Under the pieces are notes generated by a model. That model saw only the letters and a list, made by a program, of their open reading frames with translations, was not told the DNA's origin and made no database searches. Positions 6,582 through 14,455 of a stretch of 64,000 nt of DNA are shown in pieces. This DNA is from Acholoe squamosa (lineage: Eukaryota; Annelida; Polychaeta; Phyllodocida; Polynoidae): contig OX439044.1 in assembly GCA_949317995.1 (NCBI GenBank), positions 27,476,733 through 27,540,732 of the forward strand, read 5' to 3'. A program made the position numbers and the translations under genes. How positions within the stretch are numbered: position 1 is the stretch's first letter; each line of letters starts with the position of its first letter.

Positions 6582-9439
6582 TTTCCCGGCCTGCGAACAT
6601 CATTTCCCTGACCTCGTTGGTCTCTGTTCTGCTGAGAGGATGACAGCTGATCCCTGTATTTCTTCAAAAACGTGCACTCCTCTGTAGAATGTGTAGTAGA
6701 GTCATGAATTAAGCAATAGATTGCCCCTCCTCCTTTCTGACTCTCTCCTGCATCTCCCATCATCCTAGCATATTCCTGTGCTCTTCTCTGACCTTTATCA
6801 TCCCCCTGTTGACCCTGCCTGCTTCCTCCTGTGTATCTCTGTCCCTGAAACCTGTTATTGAAATACTGAGATGCGTTATACTGATTTCCACCGCGTCCCC
6901 CTTGATAATTCCATCCTCGGCCTCCACCGCCTGTACCAAACTGCCTATTCTGACCATATGTTCCCGCGCCGGTCCCTCTGCCCGCCTGCGCCTGATACTG
7001 CCCTTGTGAGTTACCACCCCTCCCAGCATATTGTCCCTGCTGATTCTCCCGTCCATGTTCCATCTCCCTGAGCCCCCGTCTATATTCCATAGTGCACATC
7101 TCCACCACTGCTTTAGTTTGTTCTCTAGCATACTCTTTAGGATCGAATTGATCGTCCCCACATGCTCCATCCCGAGTCCCCTCAGACTCTAGCATGTGTA
7201 GCTGCGCCACACCTTTGGAGTTCCTGCCCTTCTCCACATTTTCCCAATAAGACGCCAGTCTGAGAGCCTCTTCAAAAGAATCAGCATTGTGTTTCATCAG
7301 GTCCTTATCAATGGGCGGAAGCAAACCCCCCACAAAGACTGACAGTTTGATGACATCAGGAACATCCAACTCATCATATTCCTTTATTTTCAATGCGAAG
7401 TCCCAGACCGACTGTCCCTTTTCCTGCTTCAGACAGTGCAAATCCCTATGTTTCTGCCACAGTGGCCTTTTGTCTTCAAAAACCCTCTTCACTATAGCCA
7501 CTACTTTGTCCAAAGTATCCTTTTCCCCCTCTGGAATACCATCCATCCATTTCGATGCCCCCTTCTTCAAGCCCAATTTTGCATACTCAAGATGTTGATC
7601 CGGAGACCATCCAAATAGCTTTTGCATTCCATTCAATTCCTTGAAATACCTCCGATAATCCTCCCCAGGTTCCCCATTGAAGGATGGTAGTTTAACATTC
7701 GGACTAGGCGCCATGTCGTCGTCTTCAGAACCAATAATAGGTGCAATATCCTCCTCCACCTGTTTCTCCGCATCCAAATCACCCACCGAGCTCTCTTCAC
7801 TATCGTTCCCCTGTACACCAGTTCCAACACCTGCAGCTACGGAGCCCTCGGCGGCTTCCTCCCGGGCCTCCCTTTCTATCTGCCGTCTTCTCTTTTCATC
7901 CGCTCTCCGAGCCCACCAATCCTCCCAGTCACCCGAAACATCAGTCTGAAGATGGCTTTTTAGAACATCATCTAAATGCCCCTCATCTGTAGTACGACCT
8001 GTACTATTGCCTGAGCGGATATTCGCAGTTACCTTCCTCCAATTTACTGTGTCGCTCAAAAATCTCTCCCTTAGTGCTACACGCTCCCGGTCTATCTCCG
8101 GCCTCGCGGGCGGCTCCTCCCCATCAATGGCCTGCCGATAGCTCAGCTCCTGTTCCAATATGGCTCTCCCCCTCTCTATGCTTCGTCGTACCCTAATATT
8201 AGTGTTCTGCAGACCTGCAATAACTTCATCCACCCTTGTTTTACTCACAGACTCTCCCAGACGACTGCCACTTTGATCACCTGTAACAACCGGTGTAGTA
8301 CAGCTTGTCCAATCCTGTCCAACTCCACCATTCTCATCCTGACCCACCAAGTCCTTATCACTTAACTGTCTCCCATTCTCAACAACCACCAAGAAACCAG
8401 ACGGTAGCAATCCAGTACTCCCCCCTTGTGAATCACCACAGGCCTCCGACCCCTGTTCCTGTATCCTCCCACCGACGTCCTTGCTTCGTCCTGGCACTGC
8501 CACCACTGTAGACGCCCCGTCTACTGGATCATTCTCCCCATGTGCGTCCCCCTCATCCTCATGACCATCCTTTGTTCCCCTCTCATCCACCTGCCCGTCT
8601 TCATGTACCGGCTCAATCAACCCCAATGACGTAGCAATTGCTTCAAAATTCAAATCCTCATCACCAATATCCGCCACATCCCCCTCAGATGCGCGTCTAA
8701 TTCGTCCCTGGTCCGCTGTACCCTCAAACTCAAGGCACCTAGGAGTAGCCTTACAGAAATTAATACTGGAGCTCCTAGCAATGGGCGTCGAAAAATACTT
8801 ATAATTCACTAATCTGTCTCCTGTCGTCCATCCTTTGCAGAGATTATCAGGCCGTTCCCCTGCATCAGCACTCACTGTGTGCTCCTGAACCGCCGCCTGT
8901 TGCCCATCACTAGAAATATCAGCCCTGGTCTCCGACTCTGCCGCAGATGACTGATGCTCGTTCTCCACTCCCAATGCTGAGAATGGTCCAGAGGTATCGT
9001 CCACTACCACCGACCCTGCTGGTTCAGAATCAGCCGCAGTAGACAATTGTAGGCCAGACGTCCCCCCAGACTTGGGATCCCTTTGAGACGACGCCCGCTC
9101 CTCCTCTGACCGAGCCACGGGGAATCCAATCTCTCTAGACACCTCCTCTCCAGGCAAAAGCACCACTTGCGACCTGGGTCCTAATTGCACATGCACATGT
9201 GTGTGATCCGATCTAAGAGTGACACGTGATTGATCAGGTCCCGCTTCACTCACTCCGGATCTTCCACCCTGTCCCTCTGCTACACCACTATGTGCTACTG
9301 CTGCATTCCCAGGCAATGTGCGCGCTGCAGGTATGATAGTATAGACTTCCACACCGTCACTACTGTCAGTGTGTGGCGATGCCGCTGAGTCACATCCAGC
9401 GTCTGAGCTGTTAGGTATCGGGTACGGCGAGCCGCTCAT
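6548..9439 (-). CDS. gag: Ty3/Gypsy Gag polyprotein with a very long N-terminal extension
   Basis: 963 codons from the first ATG (MSGSPYP); the frame opens a few codons earlier with GTG, overlapping the primer site. Residues 1 to about 575 are low complexity, rich in Ser, Gly, Asp, Glu and Val, with no recognised domain; typical Gypsy Gags are roughly 300-450 residues in total. The capsid-like core follows (about 576-740, KLPSFNGEPGE to a Trp-containing helix pattern), then a Gly/Arg/Gln-rich RGG-type stretch (about 795-865) and a zinc knuckle CLIH-x4-H-x4-C (909-922), the C-x2-H-x4-H-x4-C variant in which the second Cys is His. A charged coiled-coil-like run (WEDWWARR onward) precedes the capsid. 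It packages the RNA and feeds pol by frameshift. No internal stop. Confidence 0.87.
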   Translation of the reverse strand: MSGSPYPIPNSSDAGCDSAASPHTDSSDGVEVYTIIPAARTLPGNAAVAHSGVAEGQGGRSGVSEAGPDQSRVTLRSDHTHVHVQLGPRSQVVLLPGEEVSREIGFPVARSEEERASSQRDPKSGGTSGLQLSTAADSEPAGSVVVDDTSGPFSALGVENEHQSSAAESETRADISSDGQQAAVQEHTVSADAGERPDNLCKGWTTGDRLVNYKYFSTPIARSSSINFCKATPRCLEFEGTADQGRIRRASEGDVADIGDEDLNFEAIATSLGLIEPVHEDGQVDERGTKDGHEDEGDAHGENDPVDGASTVVAVPGRSKDVGGRIQEQGSEACGDSQGGSTGLLPSGFLVVVENGRQLSDKDLVGQDENGGVGQDWTSCTTPVVTGDQSGSRLGESVSKTRVDEVIAGLQNTNIRVRRSIERGRAILEQELSYRQAIDGEEPPARPEIDRERVALRERFLSDTVNWRKVTANIRSGNSTGRTTDEGHLDDVLKSHLQTDVSGDWEDWWARRADEKRRRQIEREAREEAAEGSVAAGVGTGVQGNDSEESSVGDLDAEKQVEEDIAPIIGSEDDDMAPSPNVKLPSFNGEPGEDYRRYFKELNGMQKLFGWSPDQHLEYAKLGLKKGASKWMDGIPEGEKDTLDKVVAIVKRVFEDKRPLWQKHRDLHCLKQEKGQSVWDFALKIKEYDELDVPDVIKLSVFVGGLLPPIDKDLMKHNADSFEEALRLASYWENVEKGRNSKGVAQLHMLESEGTRDGACGDDQFDPKEYAREQTKAVVEMCTMEYRRGLREMEHGRENQQGQYAGRGGNSQGQYQAQAGRGTGAGTYGQNRQFGTGGGGRGWNYQGGRGGNQYNASQYFNNRFQGQRYTGGSRQGQQGDDKGQRRAQEYARMMGDAGESQKGGGAIYCLIHDSTTHSTEECTFLKKYRDQLSSSQQNRDQRGQGNDVRRPGNGHNGSFLPQN
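6581..6587 (-). promoter_or_regulatory. Programmed -1 ribosomal frameshift site GGGAAAC
   Basis: The gag frame reads CCG GGA AAC, so the heptamer is G_GGA_AAC, a canonical X_XXY_YYZ slippery site of the type used at a retroviral gag-pro junction. Slipping back one base puts the ribosome exactly in the pol frame, which is open from about 6599 to 2169. Gag stops 31 bases further on (TAA, 6550-6548). A CCCC/GGGG pairing about 20 bases downstream is possible, but I could not establish a convincing stem or pseudoknot. Confidence 0.62.
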
Positions 9440-9459
9440 CAGAACAATGATAAGCCCAA

Positions 9460-9476
9460 CCACTAATTCTCCACCA
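9460..9476 (-). other. Possible tRNA primer binding site
   Basis: On the minus strand the sequence TGGTGGAGAATTAGTGG begins two bases after a CA dinucleotide that could end the 5' LTR, and lies about 20 bases before the gag ATG. It starts with TGG, the complement of the CCA end carried by all tRNAs. I could not assign it to a particular tRNA, so this is a positional inference. Confidence 0.33.
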
Positions 9477-9478
9477 TC

Positions 9479-10195
9479 TGGGCTGTGTGGGTTGTATTTA
9501 TATGTATATTAATGTGGTATAACTTGTGTAGTTATTATCAGCTCACTCCGCTGTTCTCACGTATTTGGGAAGACTAACTCTAGTGGTATGATGTTGGCTC
9601 AGCCCATCCTTTTAACCAACACCAAGACGCCGATACAAGTCACCATTTATTGTTCATTGGTTATTCACAGTTACAGTTGATGATGAGTCCACTCATGGTT
9701 GTACAGCTTCAACGACATCAGTCTATTCATACAAGCAGTTCATGTTTAACAATCCGATGCTACTGGAGAGGTATAAGTGCCATAGAGATCCTGTTCAATC
9801 CGTTCTTACATTGGCTAAGTGTAATACTAAATACTAAACAGCTTCATCCTCGTCTACTCCAGGAGTATGTGTTGCCTCCTCGGCTGCTCCCACAATACTG
9901 ACTCCTCCCCATCTCTTACCAACCCCTCACACCTTTCAGACGCCGATGTTTGGCTCACCCGTATTCCCCCCTCCCCCTCTACAGAATCTACCTGACCAGA
10001 TCTCGTCGACTCCCCTCCGTCTACACATTCCACAGCCTACCATAAACTCTATACTACCATAAACCCTATACAGGACTCCCATAGCACTCTCCCATATAGC
10101 ATATAATAAATACACACATAATACAGCATACAATAAATACCTACATAAGTGTACCCTGTTATACCCGTTCATTATAATTATTGGCTATTGATGAC
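9479..10195 (-). repeat. 5' LTR-like leader of the Gypsy element (about 720 bp)
   Basis: On the minus strand it could run from TGTCATCAATAG (near 10195) to CACAGCCCA (9479), just before the primer-site candidate. It contains a TATA-like region around 10100-10140, where TATTTATTRTATGCTRTAT occurs twice in tandem, a second short direct repeat (TACCATAAACYCTATAC on the plus strand, about 10038-10072), and an AATAAA poly(A) signal on the minus strand at 9651-9646. Repeated promoter-proximal blocks are common in U3 regions. No second LTR copy is visible in the window, so the ends are not proven; an alternative start, TGCCGG at 10716, would include the 86-bp array. Confidence 0.42.
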
Positions 10196-10197
10196 AA

Positions 10198-10375
10198 AAC
10201 ACCGCGTAGAAGGCACAGCTCGCGTAGAAGGCGCCCCCCCCAACTCAGAGAAGGCCTTTTCACGTAGAAGGCGCACGTACCTCTTCTGGATCGATTTCTG
10301 GAAAAACCCGCGTATAAGGCGCCCCCCCAACTCACAGGGGGGCTGTTTCGCGTAGAAGGCGCCCCCCTCCCCACT
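10198..10375. repeat. Cluster of CGTAGAAGGCGC / CGTATAAGGCGC motifs
   Basis: Five copies of the motif occur at about 10203, 10221, 10265, 10311 and 10350, most followed by a C run and CCCAACTCA. The block GGAAAAACCCGCGTATAAGG has a close relative at 10817-10836, on the other side of the 86-bp array. It looks like ends of a DNA-transposon family, but no clear inverted-repeat pair was found here. The TATAAG string is part of the repeat and is not evidence of a promoter. Confidence 0.5.
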
Positions 10376-10382
10376 ATTGTAC

Positions 10383-10716
10383 ACCTCCCGGTCTGCCGCG
10401 CTGCTGGCTATATGAGTTCAAGCTGTCAACGGCACACGGTCGGCTTGAACCCGCCGAGCTAATCTACAGCGACCGGTCTGCCGCGCTGCTGGCTATATGA
10501 GTTCAAGCTGTCATCGGCGCATGGTGGGCCTTATTCCTGGCGAGCGCGTCGACACCTCCCGGTCTGCCGCGCTGCTGGCGCTATGAGTTCAAGCTGTCAT
10601 CGGCACACGGTCGGCGTATTGCCCGCCGAGCAAATCTGCACCTCCCGGGCTGCCGCGCTGCTGGGTCTATGAGTTCAAGCTGTCATCGACGCATGGTGGG
10701 CGTACACCGACCGGCA
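10383..10716. repeat. Four-copy 86-bp tandem repeat with alternating subtypes
   Basis: The block TGCCGCGCTGCTGG recurs at 10394, 10479, 10565 and 10651 (spacings 85, 86, 86), each followed by TATGAGTTCAAGCTGTCA. Units 1 and 3 continue with CACACGGTCGG and a GCCGAGC block; units 2 and 4 continue with GCATGGTGGGC. The array is therefore a doubled 171-bp higher-order repeat. It is GC rich compared with its surroundings and lies between two copies of the GTATAAGG-type repeat. Whether it belongs to the U3 of the neighbouring LTR is unresolved. Confidence 0.85.
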
Positions 10717-10805
10717 ATAAAAACGGACTTTTCAGTCCATTAGTAAGGGTATTGTTGCAATAAAAACTGAATTTTTAATTTTGGCCTATTTTTGGGGTGT
10801 TTTCC

Positions 10806-10937
10806 CAATTGAAATGTTGGAAAAACCCACGTATAAGGTGCACCCCCAACTCAAGGCAATTACCCTCCTGCGTATAAGACCCAGCAGCATTTTGTTTGGC
10901 ATAGAAGACGCGCCTTCTACGCGGGAGATTACGGTAG
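10806..10937. repeat. Second GTATAAGG-type repeat fragment
   Basis: It contains GGAAAAACCCACGTATAAGG, then CACCCCCAACTCAAGG, GCGTATAAGACC and GAAGACGCGCCTTCTACGCG. It shares the GGAAAAACCC to CCCAACTC block with 10306-10336. It is probably a fragment of a DNA transposon or its nonautonomous derivative; ends are not defined. Confidence 0.45.
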
Positions 10938-11620
10938 AGACTATTATCTATACATGTACTAACACCAGTCTGGCATAATCTTCTCTTACTAAACCCCTTG
11001 GACCGCTGGCCCCCTGGTGTGCTGGCCCCCTGGACACTGGCCCCCGGACACCTGGCCCCTGGACACCTGGCCCCTGGACACTTGGCCCCCTGACACTTGG
11101 CCCCTGGACACCTGGCCCCCTGGACACCTAGCCCCTGGACACCTGGCCCCCTGGAAACCTGGCCCCCTGGACACCTAGCCCCCACAGAAAACTTTATCCT
11201 TAGCATGCTTAGTTTATCGCTCAGTTCCCAATGTGTTATGTGTATAGCTTGGATACTGTAAACATTGCCGGCTGAAAAAAAGTGTCTCACTTGGTGATTA
11301 CCCATAGACTCCATGTGCTAATTTCATCGCCAAAATCTATCTGACCATAGACCCAATGGTTAAAGAACTTGTAGTCAGTATAGCTCCCAAAAACATGGCG
11401 TAAGTACAGCAGCTTTTTTCGTAGAGAAAGACATCACTCACCATAAAGGACAAAATGTTGTCTGATAAATGAGATTTGAAACTTTCCTTTGGCTTTTGAA
11501 AAATGTGTAAACTAACAGTATATCACTGAATGATTACACCCTAAAGTTGGTGATTACAAATTTGTGGATCTGACTGAAAACCCGGCTCCAATAGCCCAGG
11601 GGATACCCTGGGCCAATTAC
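10938..11620. repeat. Dispersed repeat, copy A (carries a minisatellite)
   Basis: It shares long blocks with 13811-14455: GAGACTATTATCTATACATG at the start, CTCTTACTAAACCCCTTGGA, the CTGGACACCTGGCCC minisatellite, TTAGCATGCTTAGTTTATCG, TGTAAACATTGCCGGCT, and the end block CCCGGCTCCAATAGCCCAGG. Copy A has about 210 bp (roughly 11327-11540) that copy B lacks. No ORF of note. The two copies show a repeat unit of at least 640 bp of unknown class. Confidence 0.8.
10996..11176. repeat. GGACACCTGGCCCC minisatellite
   Basis: About 11-12 units of 14-17 bp with the core GGACACCTGGCCCC, varying in TGG/CGG and CTT/CCT. The unit length is not a multiple of three overall, and the open frames across it are a product of the repeat. 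The same minisatellite sits at the same place in copy B, so it was present before the repeat spread. Confidence 0.85.
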
Positions 11621-12221
11621 CGCGTAGGTACCATAAGTTCTCGGTATAAGCCACACCGGAGTTTGTGGAAAGTAAAACTTTTTTAAAATCAAAGGTTCTT
11701 TAAAATTCAAAAAAGCTATGGGGTCCTAGGGGCCCCCGAACTCCCCTCTGAAGCTGACCAAAAAACCATACTGGCAAAGCTCAGAGGAGAAAAAGATGTC
11801 TGGTACTCTCAGTTCAAAGTCATTCTTATTCCACCACCCCTCTATAAGTGATTATACCACGGTTATCACATTTCAGAACGATTTTGAGTGCCCAAACTGG
11901 ATAATCTGAGTGCTTTTATTACAGGATAGAGGCACTGAAGTTGACACTTGAATATTGACAGTGTTCTTTTTTTATACTTTTCTTATATGTGATAGCAGCT
12001 ATGACATAGCTTTGACAGTGGTTCATACTGAAAAATCTCAGCATTTCCTGGGAACCTTCTGATAAAAAGTTCTGCATGTTATCCATTGGGCTACTGGGCT
12101 GGACAATAGTGTTGGCTTAGATGAGTCATATGTCTATATATACATTTGTATATCAGTGAATGCAGAATGCATCCTGATGCATTCTAATGCATCCTAGAGG
12201 TGCAGACTGTGGTATAAACAC
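11621..12221. other. No gene seen
   Basis: AT-rich sequence with stops in all frames. A short direct repeat of GCATCCTGATGCATTCTAAT type occurs near 12165-12195. Nothing else was recognised. Confidence 0.5.
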
Positions 12222-12340
12222 AATGTGTGATGATTATGCTTGCACATGTGCCTTTTAGGTACTTGAGGCACGAGGCGGAGCCGAGTGCCTCTATCAGCAC
12301 CTAAAAGGCACTAGTGCAAGCATAATCATCATATGTTACA
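12222..12340. repeat. Long hairpin (inverted repeat, arms about 40 bp)
   Basis: The left arm (about 12226-12262, TGATTATGCTTGCAC to CCTTTTAGGTAC) pairs with the right arm (about 12296-12336, CACCTAAAAGGCA to TGCAAGCATAATCATC) with two or three mismatches. Inside is a second palindrome, GAGGCAC with GTGCCTC around GAGGCGGAGCCGA. The whole stretch would fold into one extended stem of about 115 nt. It resembles palindromic miniature elements; no target duplication could be defined. Confidence 0.8.
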
Positions 12341-12880
12341 TTCTTATATGAGATCTCAGTGGATCTGGATGAATCATAAGATTAACCCTATCGCTGTCTT
12401 TCAAAGACAGAGAGAACTGGGGAAAACCCGAGTACTTCACAAGAAACTCCTAAAATGTAGCCCAAAACGCATCCCACACCTTATCAAAGGTATCCCCTGA
12501 AGTCAATAAGGGACCCCCTGCACAGGCAAGTCTTATAACCCCCACACGAAGCTCCTAAATCCATATCTAATCACAGCAGTCGATAAACCTAATAAACACC
12601 AGGAACACCTGTATGTATATAATATACTGTGTACTTTGGGGTATATGTATAAACAGATCCGGGTTACAGGTAGAAAACTGCGAAAGCCTTACACACTAGA
12701 GGTGGTACCTGATCATTATACTTTTTTGTCTAACCATACAAAGATATCAATCTCATTACACATACGTGGATTTTCAGCTCTTTGATTCGTCTGCAATAAA
12801 TTGCATTTGCCTTACAGAAAGAAAATCTCCAGATACGTCAAGCATGTGTAGTAGATAGAGCATGGGTTACTCAGGTTACG
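12341..12880. other. No gene seen
   Basis: Mixed unique-looking sequence without a sustained ORF or clear repeat. Confidence 0.45.
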
Positions 12881-13027
12881 TGTCGCCATTGTCATCCATA
12901 GCTAAGGTCATATTCATGTTAAGAAAATCACGGTTAGATGTGTCACTGCCCGCACATACATCCATAAGACACACTGGGGGGATTGGAAGGAGGAGATATA
13001 GACGCTCCTAAGTGGGCTAGGGAGGCC
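12881..13027 (+). mobile_element. SINE-like repeat, old truncated copy
   Basis: It matches the family seen intact at 26516-26708: CTAAGGTCATATTCATG, GTGTCACTGCCCGCACATA, AGGAGATATAGACGCTCC and the 3' end AAGTGGGCTAGGGAGGCC. The (GAGT)n head is missing and the sequence is diverged. It ends in the same GGGCT/AGGCC hairpin. Confidence 0.75.
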
Positions 13028-13810
13028 AGATACTGCATAAAGAGAAGCTCTTATCAAAGAAGATATCTAATGTTGGGGCTATTAAATAAGGGATGAAGGG
13101 TGGAGGACTTTGATATGGGCCCAGATGGGTCTAGATAATTCCAAAGAAACACCATAGAAACAAATGTTTTAGCCAAAATACAGGCTAATTGAAGGGCGCC
13201 CCACTCCTTTCCAGTCTCCTATAGTGCACAACAGTTATCCATATCGCGCACTGTCAAACAAGGGTTAACCCCATGTCTCTGTTACTAAGATGTACATCAA
13301 ATATCGCATCACTCAGATCTCCCCCAGGGCTGTCCTTATCAGCCCCAGTCCAAGTCCAACACTAATACTGTCAAAAAGTAGAGCAATTTATATCTATAGC
13401 GTAGGTTTAGTAACATCTTGTATACTGATAGGGCATGCTTTTGTGCTTTAATGTTATAGAATGTGTAATTACTGACATATTTTGATTTATTGCTGACAAA
13501 TATAGGCATGGTGCTGATTTCTGAAGAAATTTCCAAGAGGGTGATTGAATTCCTCTTCCAGGTGGTATTTGTGAGCTACTGTAGTACTCTGTGTATATGG
13601 AGACCTAAGTATAAGGCACACCCCAACCTGATTTCCTATAAGGGTGACAGTTGCGGGGGTGAGGTTCTTATCTAAAAGGCCAGAAAATTCATAAAGATTT
13701 AACGTGTGATATATATCACATATGGCCCAGGGTCTACTACCATAAAACCCTCTATCAACCCTGTAGGGTCACAGGAATCAGCATTTGCGAAATATTGACT
13801 AATTACCTAC
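13028..13810. other. No gene seen
   Basis: No coding signature. A TATAAGGCACACCCCAACCTG block near 13609-13629 recalls the GTATAAGGCGC repeats at 10.2 and 10.8 kb. Confidence 0.45.
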
Positions 13811-14455
13811 AAATAGAGACTATTATCTATACATGTACTGACACCAGTCTGGCATAATCTTCTCTTACTAAACCCCTTGGACCACTGGCCCCATGGACAC
13901 CTGGCCCCCTGACACATGGCCCCTGGACACCTGGCCCCCCGGACACCTGCCCCCCCCCCCCCCCCCCGGACACTTGGCCCCCGGACACTTGGCCCCCCGG
14001 ACACCTAGCCCCCGGACACCTGCCCCCCTGGAAACCTGGCCCCCTGGACACCTAGCCCCCATAGAAAACTTAGCATGCTTAGTTTATCGCTCAGTCCCCA
14101 ATGTGTTATGTGTATAGGACTTAGTATGGATGTTTAGTGGATCCACCATCTTGAATTTCGCTGGTTGAGGTAGAACTCACTGATAAGACATACCATGATG
14201 GGTACCTTGTCCCTGGTTAATACCCACTTCCAGGGACATGCTGGTGCCATCTTATCAGTTCTTATCAGTGGATGTCGCCAGAACCAGCTCCAGACCTGCT
14301 TGCGGCCATATTACAGTATATAGCTTGGACACTGTAAACATTGCCGGCTAAAAAACAGTGTCTCACTTGGTGATTACCCATAGGACTCCAAAGTTGGTGA
14401 TTACAAATTTGTGGATCTGACTGAAAACCCGGCTCCAATAGCCCAGGGGATACCA
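13811..14455. repeat. Dispersed repeat, copy B, with minisatellite at 13878-14060
   Basis: Same block order as copy A (10938-11620). The minisatellite here is interrupted by a C17 tract at about 13950-13966. Copy B lacks the roughly 210-bp internal block of copy A and instead carries an extra segment at 14117-14315. The final block CCCGGCTCCAATAGCCCAGG is identical in the two copies. Confidence 0.8.
14117..14315. mobile_element. Insertion of about 200 bp inside repeat copy B
   Basis: Copy A reads straight through GTTATGTGTATAGCTTGG; copy B is split after GTGTATA and resumes at TATAGCTTGG, so TATA is duplicated at the junctions. The ends show a weak inverted similarity (GGACTTAGTATGG against CTGTAATATGGCC). 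It contains two CTTATCAGT blocks. A TA- or TATA-targeting miniature transposon is the simplest reading. Confidence 0.6.

Noticed and set aside
10203-13630. TATAAG strings as promoters
   Set aside because: They are part of the repeated CGTATAAGGCGC motif of a repeat family and have no downstream gene.
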